From Mycobacterium sp. 852013-50091_SCH5140682 (GTDB taxonomy: Bacteria > Actinomycetota > Actinomycetes > Mycobacteriales > Mycobacteriaceae): DNA of 64,000 nt. Where the stretch lies: assembly GCF_001665685.1 (NCBI RefSeq), contig NZ_LZTB01000130.1:1-64000 (forward strand). Direction: 5' to 3'. The position numbers and the translations under genes are program-made. The notes under the pieces were generated by a model that was given only the letters and a program-made list of their open reading frames with translations, was not told the DNA's origin and did no database searches. Shown here piece after piece: positions 54,082 through 63,011 of the stretch; the first letter of the stretch is position 1; each line of letters starts with the position of its first letter.

Positions 54082-54855
54082 TCAGCCGGAATGCGCTGGG
54101 GTGATCGGGATCCGGCCTGCGCTGGCACCGCCGTCGACGGTGAGGTCGGCCCCGGTGATGTAGGACGACGCGTCGGACGCCAGGAACGCCACCACCTCGG
54201 CCACCTCTTCGGGCGTCCCGACCCGGGTCAGTGGTGCGCCGGGATGCCCGCCCGGACCGCGTTCGACCCCGAGGTGCGCGATCATCGGTGTGTCGATCAT
54301 CCCGGGGTAGACAGTGTTCACTCGAATACCCAACGGTCCCAATTCGATTGCCGCCACTTTCGACATGCCGCGCAGGCCCCATTTGGACGCGCCATAGGCG
54401 GTGTAGCCGGCGAGTCCTTGCATACCGGCCTGCGACGAGATGTTGACGATGGAACCGCCGCCGGCCGCCTTCATCGGCTCCACGACAGCCTTGATGCCCA
54501 GAAACGCGCCGATGAGGTTGACCCGCAACATCTGGTCGAAACCGTCGGCCGTCTGCTCGGTCAACGGCACCACCTTGCAGATGGCGGCGTTGTTCACCAG
54601 CACGTCGAGGCGACCGAATTCGCTCACGGCGGTGTCCACCGCTGCGGCCCAACCGCTTTCGTCGGATACGTCATGGTGCAGGAACCGCGCCGCGGCACCG
54701 ATCGATGCAGCGACCTGTGTGCCTTTGTCGTCCAGGACGTCGGTCAGCACCACCCGGGCACCCAGATCGGCGAACAGGCGGGCTTCTGCTGCGCCCTGCC
54801 CTTGCGCCGCACCGGTGATGATCGCGACCTTGTCGGCCAGGTCGACGCCCGCCAT
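54082..54855 (-). CDS. Short-chain dehydrogenase/reductase
   Basis: A 257-residue classical SDR: cofactor motif TGAAQGQG at about 15-22, LTDVLDDKG (Asp after β2, favouring NAD+), VNNAA, the catalytic Ser in NISSQAG and Tyr-Lys in YTAYGASKWG, then YPGMIDTPM. The sequence type resembles 3α/20β-hydroxysteroid or 3-oxoacyl reductases; the substrate cannot be fixed. The start overlaps the stop of the next SDR, so both are in one operon with the downstream hydrolase. Confidence 0.88.
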   Translation of the reverse strand: MAGVDLADKVAIITGAAQGQGAAEARLFADLGARVVLTDVLDDKGTQVAASIGAAARFLHHDVSDESGWAAAVDTAVSEFGRLDVLVNNAAICKVVPLTEQTADGFDQMLRVNLIGAFLGIKAVVEPMKAAGGGSIVNISSQAGMQGLAGYTAYGASKWGLRGMSKVAAIELGPLGIRVNTVYPGMIDTPMIAHLGVERGPGGHPGAPLTRVGTPEEVAEVVAFLASDASSYITGADLTVDGGASAGRIPITPAHSG

Positions 54856-55644
54856 CAGTCGCTGTCCTGGTCGATGCCGGTCAGCATGAGCTCGGAGACC
54901 CGGCGCGGGAACTCGGTGAACTTCGCCATGGCCACGATGCTGCGCGGCAGGATGACGTGCCGACGGTTGCGTTCGATCGCATCGGCGATGGCCTCGGAAA
55001 CCGTTGCCGGGTCCAGTGATTCACGGGGGATCATCCGCCACCGGATAGACCGCTCGATGGTGCGTCGGGCCGGGCCGAATTCGCGGATGTTGTCGATCAT
55101 GTCGGTCTTGACCTCGCCGATCTGAACGAGGGTCGTGCCGACGGGCTTGCCGCGCAGTTCCATGCGAATCCCGGCCGTGAAGTGGCTCAGCCCGGCCTTC
55201 GATGTGCCGTACAGGGTCAGCCCTGGTCCTTGGGATATGGCCCCCATCGACGACACGTTGACGATGTGGCCGCGGCGGCGCGACACCATGCGCGGCATCG
55301 CCTGGCGGCAGATCTCCATCGGCGCGGCGAGGTTGACCTGCAGCAGATCGCGGACCTGCTCGGGGCTGATCTGATGGAACCGGCCGACGTGGTCGATACC
55401 GGCGTTGTTGACCACGATGTCCACCGCACCGTCTGCCTCGACGCGGTCGATGAGGCTCTCGACAGCCGCCGGATCGCCAAGATCGGTCGGGTAGGCCTTG
55501 CCGTCCAGTTCTCGTGCCAGTGCCTCAAGGGCTGCGCCGTTGCGCGCGACCAGCGCGACCTCGGCGCCCCAGCGTCTCGGCGATACTCTTGCCGAGACCG
55601 CGGCTGGCGCCGGTGACGAGCACCCGCGCGTTGCGTAGTTCCAT
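54855..55644 (-). pseudogene. Short-chain dehydrogenase/reductase, interrupted by a frameshift
   Basis: The N-terminal frame starts at ATG 55644 (MELRNARVLVTGASRGLGKS), with the cofactor motif TGASRGLG, and hits a stop after a G run. The remaining frame resumes with EVALVARNGAALEAL and continues through VNNAGIDHVGRF, NVSSMGAISQG and LYGTSKAGLSHF to the end. Removing one G from the run at 55567-55570 restores a single 262-residue SDR; the span of 790 nt is one over whole codons. Uncorrected, the 3' piece starts at ATG 55424 without its Rossmann N-terminus. The function is probably like its neighbouring SDR. Confidence 0.8.
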
Positions 55645-55682
55645 GGGCGTGCCTTTCACGATTTCGATGTGGGGCTTGGTGT

Positions 55683-56639
55683 TCAGGGCTCGATGCCCAG
55701 CGCATCGCGGACGACGGCGCAGACGTCGTCGGTGGCCTGCGCTGCATCCGGCAGATGGTCGGCGAGGTTGAAGAATCCGTGGAAACCACGGTCATAACGT
55801 CGGACGCTGACCTTCGCGCCGCCCGCGGTGAGCTTGCGCGCGTACTCCTCGCCCTCCTCGCACAGCGGGTCGAGCGCGCCGGTGAGCACGTGAGCGTTCG
55901 GAAGTCCGGACAGGTCACCGAGAATCGGCGATACCTGCGCGCTGCTTCGGTTCCCGCCTGTGCCGAGGTACTGCTCGGTGAACCACTGCATGTGCGCCGC
56001 GGTGAGCACACCGCTTTTGGTGTGCGGGCTCGACAGCGAGGATTTGCGGCGCTGGTCGACGACGGGATAGATCAGCACTTGGAACGCGACGGCCGGGGCG
56101 CCGCGGTCGCGGGCCGTCATCGCCATCACGGCGGCGAGGTTGCCGCCTGCGCTGTCACCGGCGAGCACCAGCCGGGCCGGGTCACCGCCGAGTTCGTCGA
56201 GATGGCCGGCCACCCACTCGGTGGCCGCCCACGCGTCGTCTACGGCGGCCGGGTACGGGTGTTCGGGGGCGAGCCGATACTCGACCGAAACCACCACGGC
56301 GCCAATGCCGTTGGACAGCCTGCGGCAGCACGAGTCGTGCGAATCGAGGTCGCACAGCACGAATCCGCCGCCGTGGAAGTAGATCACCACGGGCAGACCG
56401 GCGTCGTCTGCGCCGAACGGGTGGTAGATGCGTACCGGTATCTGGCCGGCGGGGCCGGGGATGGTCCGGTCTTCGATGGTGCCGACCTCAACGGGCTTGG
56501 CGGGCCGGCGGCTGGCCTTGAGCCGCGCCCGTACCTCGGCCGCCGCGGCGATGGGATCCATGCCGCCTTCGGCGATCGGGGCGAAGGCGTCGCCCATGCG
56601 GCCGGCGACCTCGCGCTTCATGGTGTCGGAGTCAGTCAT
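55683..56639 (-). CDS. Hormone-sensitive-lipase-family esterase
   Basis: A 318-residue α/β-hydrolase of the HSL/Lip family. It has the oxyanion motif HGGGF at residues 89-93, nucleophile Ser163 in GDSAGGN, Asp in GALDPLCEEG and His in RGFHGFFN. Such enzymes hydrolyse short to medium acyl esters in the cytoplasm. The start overlaps the FadD stop by ATGA, so it is translated with the acyl-CoA synthetase, consistent with releasing an acid that FadD then activates. Confidence 0.93.
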   Translation of the reverse strand: MTDSDTMKREVAGRMGDAFAPIAEGGMDPIAAAAEVRARLKASRRPAKPVEVGTIEDRTIPGPAGQIPVRIYHPFGADDAGLPVVIYFHGGGFVLCDLDSHDSCCRRLSNGIGAVVVSVEYRLAPEHPYPAAVDDAWAATEWVAGHLDELGGDPARLVLAGDSAGGNLAAVMAMTARDRGAPAVAFQVLIYPVVDQRRKSSLSSPHTKSGVLTAAHMQWFTEQYLGTGGNRSSAQVSPILGDLSGLPNAHVLTGALDPLCEEGEEYARKLTAGGAKVSVRRYDRGFHGFFNLADHLPDAAQATDDVCAVVRDALGIEP

Positions 56640-58282
56640 TTGGCGCCTCCGATGAGTTCGCCGCGCAGCACCTTCCCGGTCGCGTTGCGGGGCAGCCTGG
56701 TGAGGAACTCGACGTCGCGAGGCACCTTGTAGCGCGCCAGGTTTGCCTTCACGAACTCCTTGACACCCTCGGCGTCGAGCGTGGCCCCGTCGTTGAGCAC
56801 CACGTAGGCGTTGAGTCGCTGGCCGAAATCGGCGTCGCCGACCCCGATCACGGCGACCTCGTCCACATCGGGGTGGCCCGTGATGAGGTTCTCGACCTCC
56901 AGCGGGTAGACGTTCTCGCCGCCGCAGATCACCATGTCGTCGTCGCGGCCGTCGACATAGAGCCGACCGGTCTCGTCGAAATGGCCGACGTCACCGCTGC
57001 TTTGGAGGCCACCGATGGATTGCTTGGTGCGGCCGTCGGTGTAGCCGCCGAAGCTCACGTCGCTGCCGGCGAATATCCTGCCGATCACACCCGGCTCGGT
57101 GATCTCGTTGTCGGCCGAATCGTAGAGCCGCACAGCACAACCCACCGGGGGCCGGCCTGCGGTGCGCGGATCGTGGCGCAGATCCTCGGGCATGGCGACG
57201 GTCATCACCGCAAGCTCGGTCGAACCGTAGAGGTTGTAGAGCACGGGGCCGAATTCGGCGAGCGTACGTTCGACCAGGGCGGGTGGCATGGCCGAGCCCG
57301 ACGCGAAGATGATCTTGAGGGACGACGTGTCATAGCTGTCGCGAACCTCGTTCGGCAGCGCCAGAATTCGCTGCAGCATCGTCGGCACCACGACGAGCAC
57401 GTCGCACTTGTAGGTCTGCACCGCGTGCAGCGTGGCCTCGGGGTCGAACCTGCGGCGCAGCACCAACCGGTTACCGAGAGCCAGCGACAGCACGGCCTGG
57501 CCCAGCCCGGTGCCGTGGAACATCGGGGCGGCGAGCATGCAGGTCTGGTCGCGTCGGCGCGGCACACGGTCGAGCAGCTGCGCGGAAAACAGCGGCGAGG
57601 TCTTGCCGCGCGGGGCGCCCTTGGGCGTACCGGTGGTACCGCTGGTCAGCAGTGTCATGCCGCCCGGCTTGGCAGGTGCGGCCACCGGCGCCGGTGAGGT
57701 CGCCGCGATCAGGCCCTCCAGGGTGCCTTCGATGTCGGTGGCCGACCGGTCGTCGGTCCAGGCCAGGAATCGCCGAATGTCCGGATCGATCGCGCCGACC
57801 AGATCGGTGAACTCCTCGTCATAGACGAGCACGTTGACCTTCTCGCGGGCGGCGACGTCGGCGAGCTGTGGTTTGGCGAATCCGGTGTTCATCAGTAGCA
57901 GCTGGGCGCCGACCTTTCCCGTGGCAGCCAGCACCGTGAGGAGCCCGCGGTGGTCGCGGCACAGCGCGGCGATCACCGAGCCCTGACCGATACCGCGCGA
58001 ATTCCACGCTCGCGCCAGGGCGTTGACCCGGGCGCCCAGTTGCGCGAACGTGATGTCGCCGATCTCGTCGGTGAGCGCGATCGCGTCGGGATTGCGCAGG
58101 GCGGCACTTTCGATGACGGCCGCGAAACCACCGAACTGACGAACGAGCCGGGCCTGCCGGATGCCGTCGGCGGCCCCTGCGGACAGCCCGGATTCGCGCA
58201 GTACCGCGACGCTGCGGGCGATGACCCGCATCCGGTTGATCTTGGCGGCGACGGCCTCGCTTCCTGGAATAGCTCGCTTCAT
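56636..58282 (-). CDS. Fatty-acyl-CoA synthetase/ligase (FadD type)
   Basis: A 548-residue ANL-superfamily ligase forming acyl-AMP and then acyl-CoA. Motifs: A3 LLTSGTTGTPKG, A5 LYNLYGSTE, A7/A8 SSGDVGHFDETGRLYVDGRD in parts SSGDVG and GRDDDMVICGGENVYP, and A10 NATGKVLRGEL with the catalytic Lys. It resembles mycobacterial FadD12-type enzymes, but the substrate is unknown. ATG 58282 (MKRAIPGSEAV) gives the usual length; the open frame upstream to 58618 is antisense to the acyltransferase gene. It is the first gene of a minus-strand unit with the esterase, SDRs and hydrolase. Confidence 0.92.
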   Translation of the reverse strand: MKRAIPGSEAVAAKINRMRVIARSVAVLRESGLSAGAADGIRQARLVRQFGGFAAVIESAALRNPDAIALTDEIGDITFAQLGARVNALARAWNSRGIGQGSVIAALCRDHRGLLTVLAATGKVGAQLLLMNTGFAKPQLADVAAREKVNVLVYDEEFTDLVGAIDPDIRRFLAWTDDRSATDIEGTLEGLIAATSPAPVAAPAKPGGMTLLTSGTTGTPKGAPRGKTSPLFSAQLLDRVPRRRDQTCMLAAPMFHGTGLGQAVLSLALGNRLVLRRRFDPEATLHAVQTYKCDVLVVVPTMLQRILALPNEVRDSYDTSSLKIIFASGSAMPPALVERTLAEFGPVLYNLYGSTELAVMTVAMPEDLRHDPRTAGRPPVGCAVRLYDSADNEITEPGVIGRIFAGSDVSFGGYTDGRTKQSIGGLQSSGDVGHFDETGRLYVDGRDDDMVICGGENVYPLEVENLITGHPDVDEVAVIGVGDADFGQRLNAYVVLNDGATLDAEGVKEFVKANLARYKVPRDVEFLTRLPRNATGKVLRGELIGGAK

Positions 58283-58430
58283 GGCACGAAACCGTACGGC
58301 GCGTCGCACCGCCGGTGGATCGTCAAATCCCGCTGGCCGGGACAGGTTGTCTCGTGGGACACACAAATGGAGAAGAGTGACCACAGCCACATACGCCGCC
58401 GCGTTCGGCGGCCGAACAAGCGAGGTGAAC

Positions 58431-59870
58431 ATGCGCCGTTTGACGGGTGAGGACAACAGCTTCCTGGCATGGGAGAGCTCGGTGCAACCGCAGCACACCA
58501 TCAAGGCGGTTGTGCTCGATCCTGCCCGGATTTCCGAACCGCTCAGCTTCGATCGGCTCAAGAGTGTGGTCCAGGGTTGGGTGGACCGCGCCGAGCCGCT
58601 GCAGTGGCAGTTGCTCACACCGCGTGTCGGTGTCGGGCGCCCGTGGTGGGTGTCGCGGCCGCAGATCGATCTCGACCATCACGTCCAGCGGACCACCGCG
58701 CCGGCCCCCGGCGGCGATGCGGAACTCGCGGCCACCATCGGAGATATCTTCGAGGTCGCACTCGACCGGGACCGGCCCGCCTGGCAGCTGTGGTACGTCG
58801 ACGGCCTGGCCGACGGCCGGATTGCACTGGTACTCAAGATCCATCATGCGGTCGCCGATGGCAGCGCCTCGCTGCGGCTGCTGGAAATGCTCTACAGCAC
58901 CGACCCCGAGATGCCGCTCCCGCGACCGCGCAAGGTTCCGCTGCCCAACGAGAAGCGGCCGGCCGCCGTGCTCTGGTGGCCGTTGGTGCTGCGGCATCAG
59001 GTCGCCGCGCTCAGCCGATTCCCGCGCATCGTCGGGCGCACGGCCAAGGTCACCGGCGTCATCCGGCGGCGGCAGAAGGCCGGAAAGCCCGGCTATGCCG
59101 AGGCGTTCACAGCGCCCGCGATGACCTTCAACGAACCGCTGTCGGCCCGCCGCCGGTTCGCCTACCGCTGTTGTGACGCCGCTGAGATCAAACGGGTCGC
59201 CAAGGCCTTCGGGGCCACGGTCAACGATGTGTTCCTGACGATGTGCGGGGGAGCGCTACAGGGCTATCTGCAGGAGCGCGACCAACTCAGCGACGAGCCG
59301 CTGACTGCCGTGGTGCCGGTGTCGATGCGGCCGGCCGGCAGCGAAGCGCAGTGGGGTAATCAGGTCGCCCGCTGGAACATCGATCTCGCGACCCACATCG
59401 CCGATCCGGTGGCGCGTCTGGCAGCCGTCGCGGCGGCCACCCGCACGGCTCGTGAGGTTCAGGGTGAGCGCGACGCGTGGCTGCAGCACGACTGGATGGA
59501 GTACTGGCCGCTGTTCTGGCTGTATTCGCGGGTGCTGCCGATCCTGGGTGCTCGGATCAAGCAGCGTCCGATGTTCAGCCTGATCGCCTCGAACATGCGC
59601 GGGCCGCAGCAGACGCTGTATTTCGGCGGCGCCCCGATTGAGCAGCTCATCTCGTCCGGGCCGGTGGTGTTCCCGATGGGCCTCAACTTCACCGGCTGGA
59701 GCTATCGCGATGACATGACGATCTGTGTGCTGACCTGCGGAGATCATGTCCCGGACCCGTACGGCATCGCCGAGGGGCTGCCGGGTGTGCTCGCCGAGCT
59801 GGCCGAGCGGGCGGGCTCAGCCGGCGCCGGGATCGTCGAGGATGCGCAGCGCCAGGCGGTATCCGGCTGA
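58431..59870 (+). CDS. Wax ester synthase/diacylglycerol acyltransferase (WS/DGAT)-like
   Basis: A 479-residue acyltransferase of the WS/DGAT family. The catalytic motif HHAVADG (residues 138-144) fits HHxxxDG. Other family features are SFLAWES at the start, PLTAVVPVSMRP, SLIASNMRGPQ and FPMGLNFTGWSYRDDMTIC in parts. These enzymes esterify acyl-CoA to alcohols or diacylglycerol; some mycobacterial members have little activity. ATG 58431 is preceded by GAGGTG. It is divergent from fadD across 148 nt that must contain both promoters. Confidence 0.92.
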   Translation: MRRLTGEDNSFLAWESSVQPQHTIKAVVLDPARISEPLSFDRLKSVVQGWVDRAEPLQWQLLTPRVGVGRPWWVSRPQIDLDHHVQRTTAPAPGGDAELAATIGDIFEVALDRDRPAWQLWYVDGLADGRIALVLKIHHAVADGSASLRLLEMLYSTDPEMPLPRPRKVPLPNEKRPAAVLWWPLVLRHQVAALSRFPRIVGRTAKVTGVIRRRQKAGKPGYAEAFTAPAMTFNEPLSARRRFAYRCCDAAEIKRVAKAFGATVNDVFLTMCGGALQGYLQERDQLSDEPLTAVVPVSMRPAGSEAQWGNQVARWNIDLATHIADPVARLAAVAAATRTAREVQGERDAWLQHDWMEYWPLFWLYSRVLPILGARIKQRPMFSLIASNMRGPQQTLYFGGAPIEQLISSGPVVFPMGLNFTGWSYRDDMTICVLTCGDHVPDPYGIAEGLPGVLAELAERAGSAGAGIVEDAQRQAVSG

Positions 59871-60779
59871 CACGTCCAGCCACAGCCTGGTGACCGGGTC
59901 GGTGGCGTCCAGAGCGTGGCGGCTGCCGCTGGCCAAGAGCCGGTCGGCGGCGTCGCGGGCCCGGGCAACGGCTTGCAGTTGCGCGCGGGCTGCCGGTGCT
60001 GCCGGAAAGTGCAGTGATTCCTCGAGTTGCAACGTGGCGGCATCGATTGCCGACGCGGTTTCGGCCACCGCGACGGCCGATGCCGTGCGCTCGGCGGTGT
60101 CCTCGCTGCCGTACGAGGTGGCCAGCCGATCGCGTACCTGGTCGACGTGTGCCTGCCAGACGCCCGCGGCGGCACCGAGAACCGCGGCCGCGGCGCCAGC
60201 GCCGGTGACGACCGCCGGGCCGACGTCGAATTCGGCATCCGCAGAGCTGTTTTCGTCGGCACAGAGGTACACGGCCGACCCGTCGACGACGGTATCGGCC
60301 ATTGTCACGTCGCAGATGCCGGTGGTGCGCAGGCCGACGATGTCGTTGCGGGCTACCAGGTCTGCGGCATCGCGCGCCAGCAGCACCCAGCGGGCGGTGC
60401 CGTCGAGATCGGCGCGCAACAGCAGCCAGTCCGCGAATGCGGCGCCGGTGACCGTGTCCCACCGGCCGGTCAACCGAAAGTCGGGGCCCTGCTGGATCAA
60501 TCGACCGTCGGCGCGGGTCGCGATGGTCACCAGCGCGCTCGGGTCGCGACCCCAGACGCGGTCTGCGGCATCGGCGCCGATGGCGGCCACCTGGTTGGCG
60601 GCAGCGTTGAGAATGGCCGTGAGCCAACCTGCGGACCCGTCGCGCCCGGCGAGTTCGGATACCGCCGAGACGAATTCGGTGACAGGGACCGCCCGACCGC
60701 CGTGGCCTGCCGGCTGCAGCAGCCGCGTCGTGGACGAATCGTCCAGCACGGCAATTGATTCACCGGGCGGCTGGGCCAT
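59817..60779 (-). CDS. Acyl-CoA dehydrogenase-fold flavin monooxygenase-like protein, short
   Basis: A 320-residue relative of HsaA/HpaB-type two-component flavin monooxygenase oxygenases: SELAGRDGSAGWLTAILNAA, FRLTGRWDTVTGAAFADWLL, DIVGLRTTGICDVTMADTVV (each up to 20 residues) are characteristic. It is about 50 residues shorter than the neighbouring homologues and lacks most of the N-terminal helical domain, so its activity is uncertain. ATG 60779 has AGGAGGT upstream. The 3' end overlaps the WS/DGAT gene by 54 nt on the other strand. Confidence 0.8.
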   Translation of the reverse strand: MAQPPGESIAVLDDSSTTRLLQPAGHGGRAVPVTEFVSAVSELAGRDGSAGWLTAILNAAANQVAAIGADAADRVWGRDPSALVTIATRADGRLIQQGPDFRLTGRWDTVTGAAFADWLLLRADLDGTARWVLLARDAADLVARNDIVGLRTTGICDVTMADTVVDGSAVYLCADENSSADAEFDVGPAVVTGAGAAAAVLGAAAGVWQAHVDQVRDRLATSYGSEDTAERTASAVAVAETASAIDAATLQLEESLHFPAAPAARAQLQAVARARDAADRLLASGSRHALDATDPVTRLWLDVSAGYRLALRILDDPGAG

Positions 60780-60862
60780 ATGACCTCCTGGGCGGGGTGA
60801 CGAATGGTATCCACGATGGTGACACACCGGACACGCCGCGCAGGCGGGATAGGCGGCAGGCG

Positions 60863-61960
60863 ATGACACAGAGCGTGCGCAGCGCGATCGGTCGGTTGCT
60901 GCCGGTGATCGAGGCCGCCGCGTCGGACGTGGACCGCGGCGGTGCGGTCGACGCGTCGGTGATCGCACGTCTGCATGATGCCGGGTTCTTCGCCATGCTG
61001 CGCCCGAGGGCCTTCGGCGGGCTTGAAGCCGACCCGGTCGAGTATCTGGCGGTGGTTCGGGAGTTGTCGGCGGCCTGTATGTCCACCGGGTGGATGGCGG
61101 GCTGGCTCGGGGTCAACACCTGGCATCTCTCGCTATTCGACGAACAGGCCCAGAGCGACGTCTGGGGTGCCGACCCGAACACGCTCGTGTGTGAGTCGTA
61201 TGCCCCGACGGGGCGACTAGAACGGGTCGGTGACGGGTTCCGGCTGTCGGGCCGGTGGAGTCGATGTACCGGGATCGGGCACGCGTCGTGGTTGATGGCG
61301 GCGGCCGTTCTCGTCGGTGACGACGGAGCTGCCCAGGATTTCGTGGTGGCGCTGGTGCCCCGTGACGACTACACCGTCGAATCAAGCTGGAACAGCGTGG
61401 GTTTGCGGGGCATCGGCGCGCACGATGTCGTCGTGTCGGGCGCACCGGTGCCTCGCTACCGCACTTTCGGCTGGGTCAGTGGTGAGCAGCGGGAGGTTCC
61501 GGGGCCGCTGTATCGGCTGCCGCAGCCGACGATGTACATCCACACCGGCACAGTGCCATTGATCGGCGCGGCGGACCGGGTGCTCGCGGCGCTGCGGCCG
61601 GATGCTTCCTCGCCGCTGAGTCCGGTCGCGATGGCGAGCTCCGACGTCGAGCTGTCGATGCGGCAGATCGACGGCAACATCCGCGCCCTGATGGACTGCG
61701 CCCGCGCCGACGCGGCGCCGGACACCGGGCTGGTGTTGCGCTCGCGGCGCGACCAGGTGCTGGCATCGGATCGTGCCTACGGCGCGATCCAGACGTTCAT
61801 GCGGCACGCACCCGGCCGCGCCACCGATGATGCTGCGGTGGAACGGGTCTGGCGCGATGTGCAGACCGCGCGCACCCACGTCGCGAGCAATGTCGAGCAG
61901 GTGCTTGCCGTCGTCGGGCGCTACTCGTTCGGCATGGAGGTCGATGACATCCTCTGGTGA
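60863..61960 (+). CDS. HsaA/HpaB-type flavin-dependent monooxygenase
   Basis: A 365-residue acyl-CoA dehydrogenase-fold protein of the flavin-dependent hydroxylase group: FFAMLRPRAFGGLEADPVEY, ELSAACMSTGWMAGWLGVN, FRLSGRWSRCTGIGHASWLM, SSWNSVGLRGIGAHDVVVSG. Members use reduced flavin from a partner reductase to hydroxylate phenolic or related substrates, as HsaA does in steroid ring degradation. No reductase gene is in view. ATG 60863 follows GGCAGG. It is divergent from the shorter homologue across 83 nt. Confidence 0.88.
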   Translation: MTQSVRSAIGRLLPVIEAAASDVDRGGAVDASVIARLHDAGFFAMLRPRAFGGLEADPVEYLAVVRELSAACMSTGWMAGWLGVNTWHLSLFDEQAQSDVWGADPNTLVCESYAPTGRLERVGDGFRLSGRWSRCTGIGHASWLMAAAVLVGDDGAAQDFVVALVPRDDYTVESSWNSVGLRGIGAHDVVVSGAPVPRYRTFGWVSGEQREVPGPLYRLPQPTMYIHTGTVPLIGAADRVLAALRPDASSPLSPVAMASSDVELSMRQIDGNIRALMDCARADAAPDTGLVLRSRRDQVLASDRAYGAIQTFMRHAPGRATDDAAVERVWRDVQTARTHVASNVEQVLAVVGRYSFGMEVDDILW

Positions 61961-61963
61961 GTG

Positions 61964-62860
61964 TCAGACCCACGCATCGGAGGTGATGGTCCGTAGCACC
62001 CGGGACAGCAGGTTGTCGGTGGCCAGGGCCGGGGCACTCGACGGTGCCGCCTCGGCGCCGAGCTGCTGGGAGATGTGCCGCGCGGCGCGGATGACGAACG
62101 GGGCCGTGCGCTGCAACCGGTGCAGTGGAACGGTACCGCTCAGCGACAGGCCGGCCACCTCGCCGTCGACCGAGCGCAGCGGGGCCGCCACGCTTGTCAG
62201 GCCGATGGCGAGTTCTTCGTTGTCGTAGGCCAGCCCATGGCGCGAGCGGATGCGGGCCAGTTCCCGGTGCAGCGTGGGCAGATCACCGATGGTGGCCCGG
62301 GTGCAGCGCACGAGCCGTTGCCCGACGATGGCGTCGACGTCTTCGGCGGGAAGCTGCGCCAGCATCGTCTTGCCCAGTGCGCTGGCATGTGCGGGGGTGT
62401 GACCGGCGACGCGAGTCGGCACAACGGCGCTGTTGCGGCCCGCCACCTTGTCGAGGTACACGACGTCGCCTCCGAAAAGGACCCCGAGGTGCACCACGAG
62501 CCCCGTGTCGGCGTGCAGCCGCGACAGGGTCGGCGAGGCCACGCCACGCAGTTGCGAGTGGTCGACCATCCTGGTCACGGGCAGGGGTGAGGCGGCAAGC
62601 GCATAGCCGTCGCGGCGGTGCTGCAGCAGGCCGGCCTTGTGCAGCTGTTTGAGGATGCGGTGCACCGACGAGCGCGGCAGCTCGGTGCGGCCGGCGATCT
62701 GATCCAGCCGCAGGTGCTTGCCCGGTTCGTCGAACGTGTTGAGGATCAGCGCGACTCGATCCACCATCGACACCGCGGTGCCATTTTGGTGCTCCTCGCG
62801 TGCGCGGTTGTTTTGGACGGGCCGCGGCTGCGCCGGTTCACGGCTTGTGTAACTCGGCAT
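61964..62860 (-). CDS. IclR-family transcriptional regulator
   Basis: A 298-residue regulator: winged helix VDRVALILNTFDEPGKHLRL and LDQIAGRTELPRSSVHRILK, then an IclR effector domain (VAGHTPAHASALGKTMLAQL, ELARIRSRHGLAYDNEE, SVAAPLRSVDGEVAGLSLSG). IclR proteins usually control adjacent catabolic genes, and here it sits between two HsaA-like genes. The start at ATG 62860 has AGAAGGGA upstream; the frame extends to a GTG at 62905 and another Met at 62767 is possible. It is divergent from the gene at 63012, whose promoter region (62861-63011) it may bind. Confidence 0.9.
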   Translation of the reverse strand: MPSYTSREPAQPRPVQNNRAREEHQNGTAVSMVDRVALILNTFDEPGKHLRLDQIAGRTELPRSSVHRILKQLHKAGLLQHRRDGYALAASPLPVTRMVDHSQLRGVASPTLSRLHADTGLVVHLGVLFGGDVVYLDKVAGRNSAVVPTRVAGHTPAHASALGKTMLAQLPAEDVDAIVGQRLVRCTRATIGDLPTLHRELARIRSRHGLAYDNEELAIGLTSVAAPLRSVDGEVAGLSLSGTVPLHRLQRTAPFVIRAARHISQQLGAEAAPSSAPALATDNLLSRVLRTITSDAWV

Positions 62861-63011
62861 CTGCGCCGTCCCTTCTGCGTGGACGTCGGATCCTCGGCCC
62901 ACCACGATCCCATTGAGTGAGATTGCGGCGCAACCCCGCGATCACTTCCCCCACGATGGTCGACAGCGCGCAATGCGGGCGACAAGGGAGTTGTGGATGC
63001 GTGGTGTTGAC

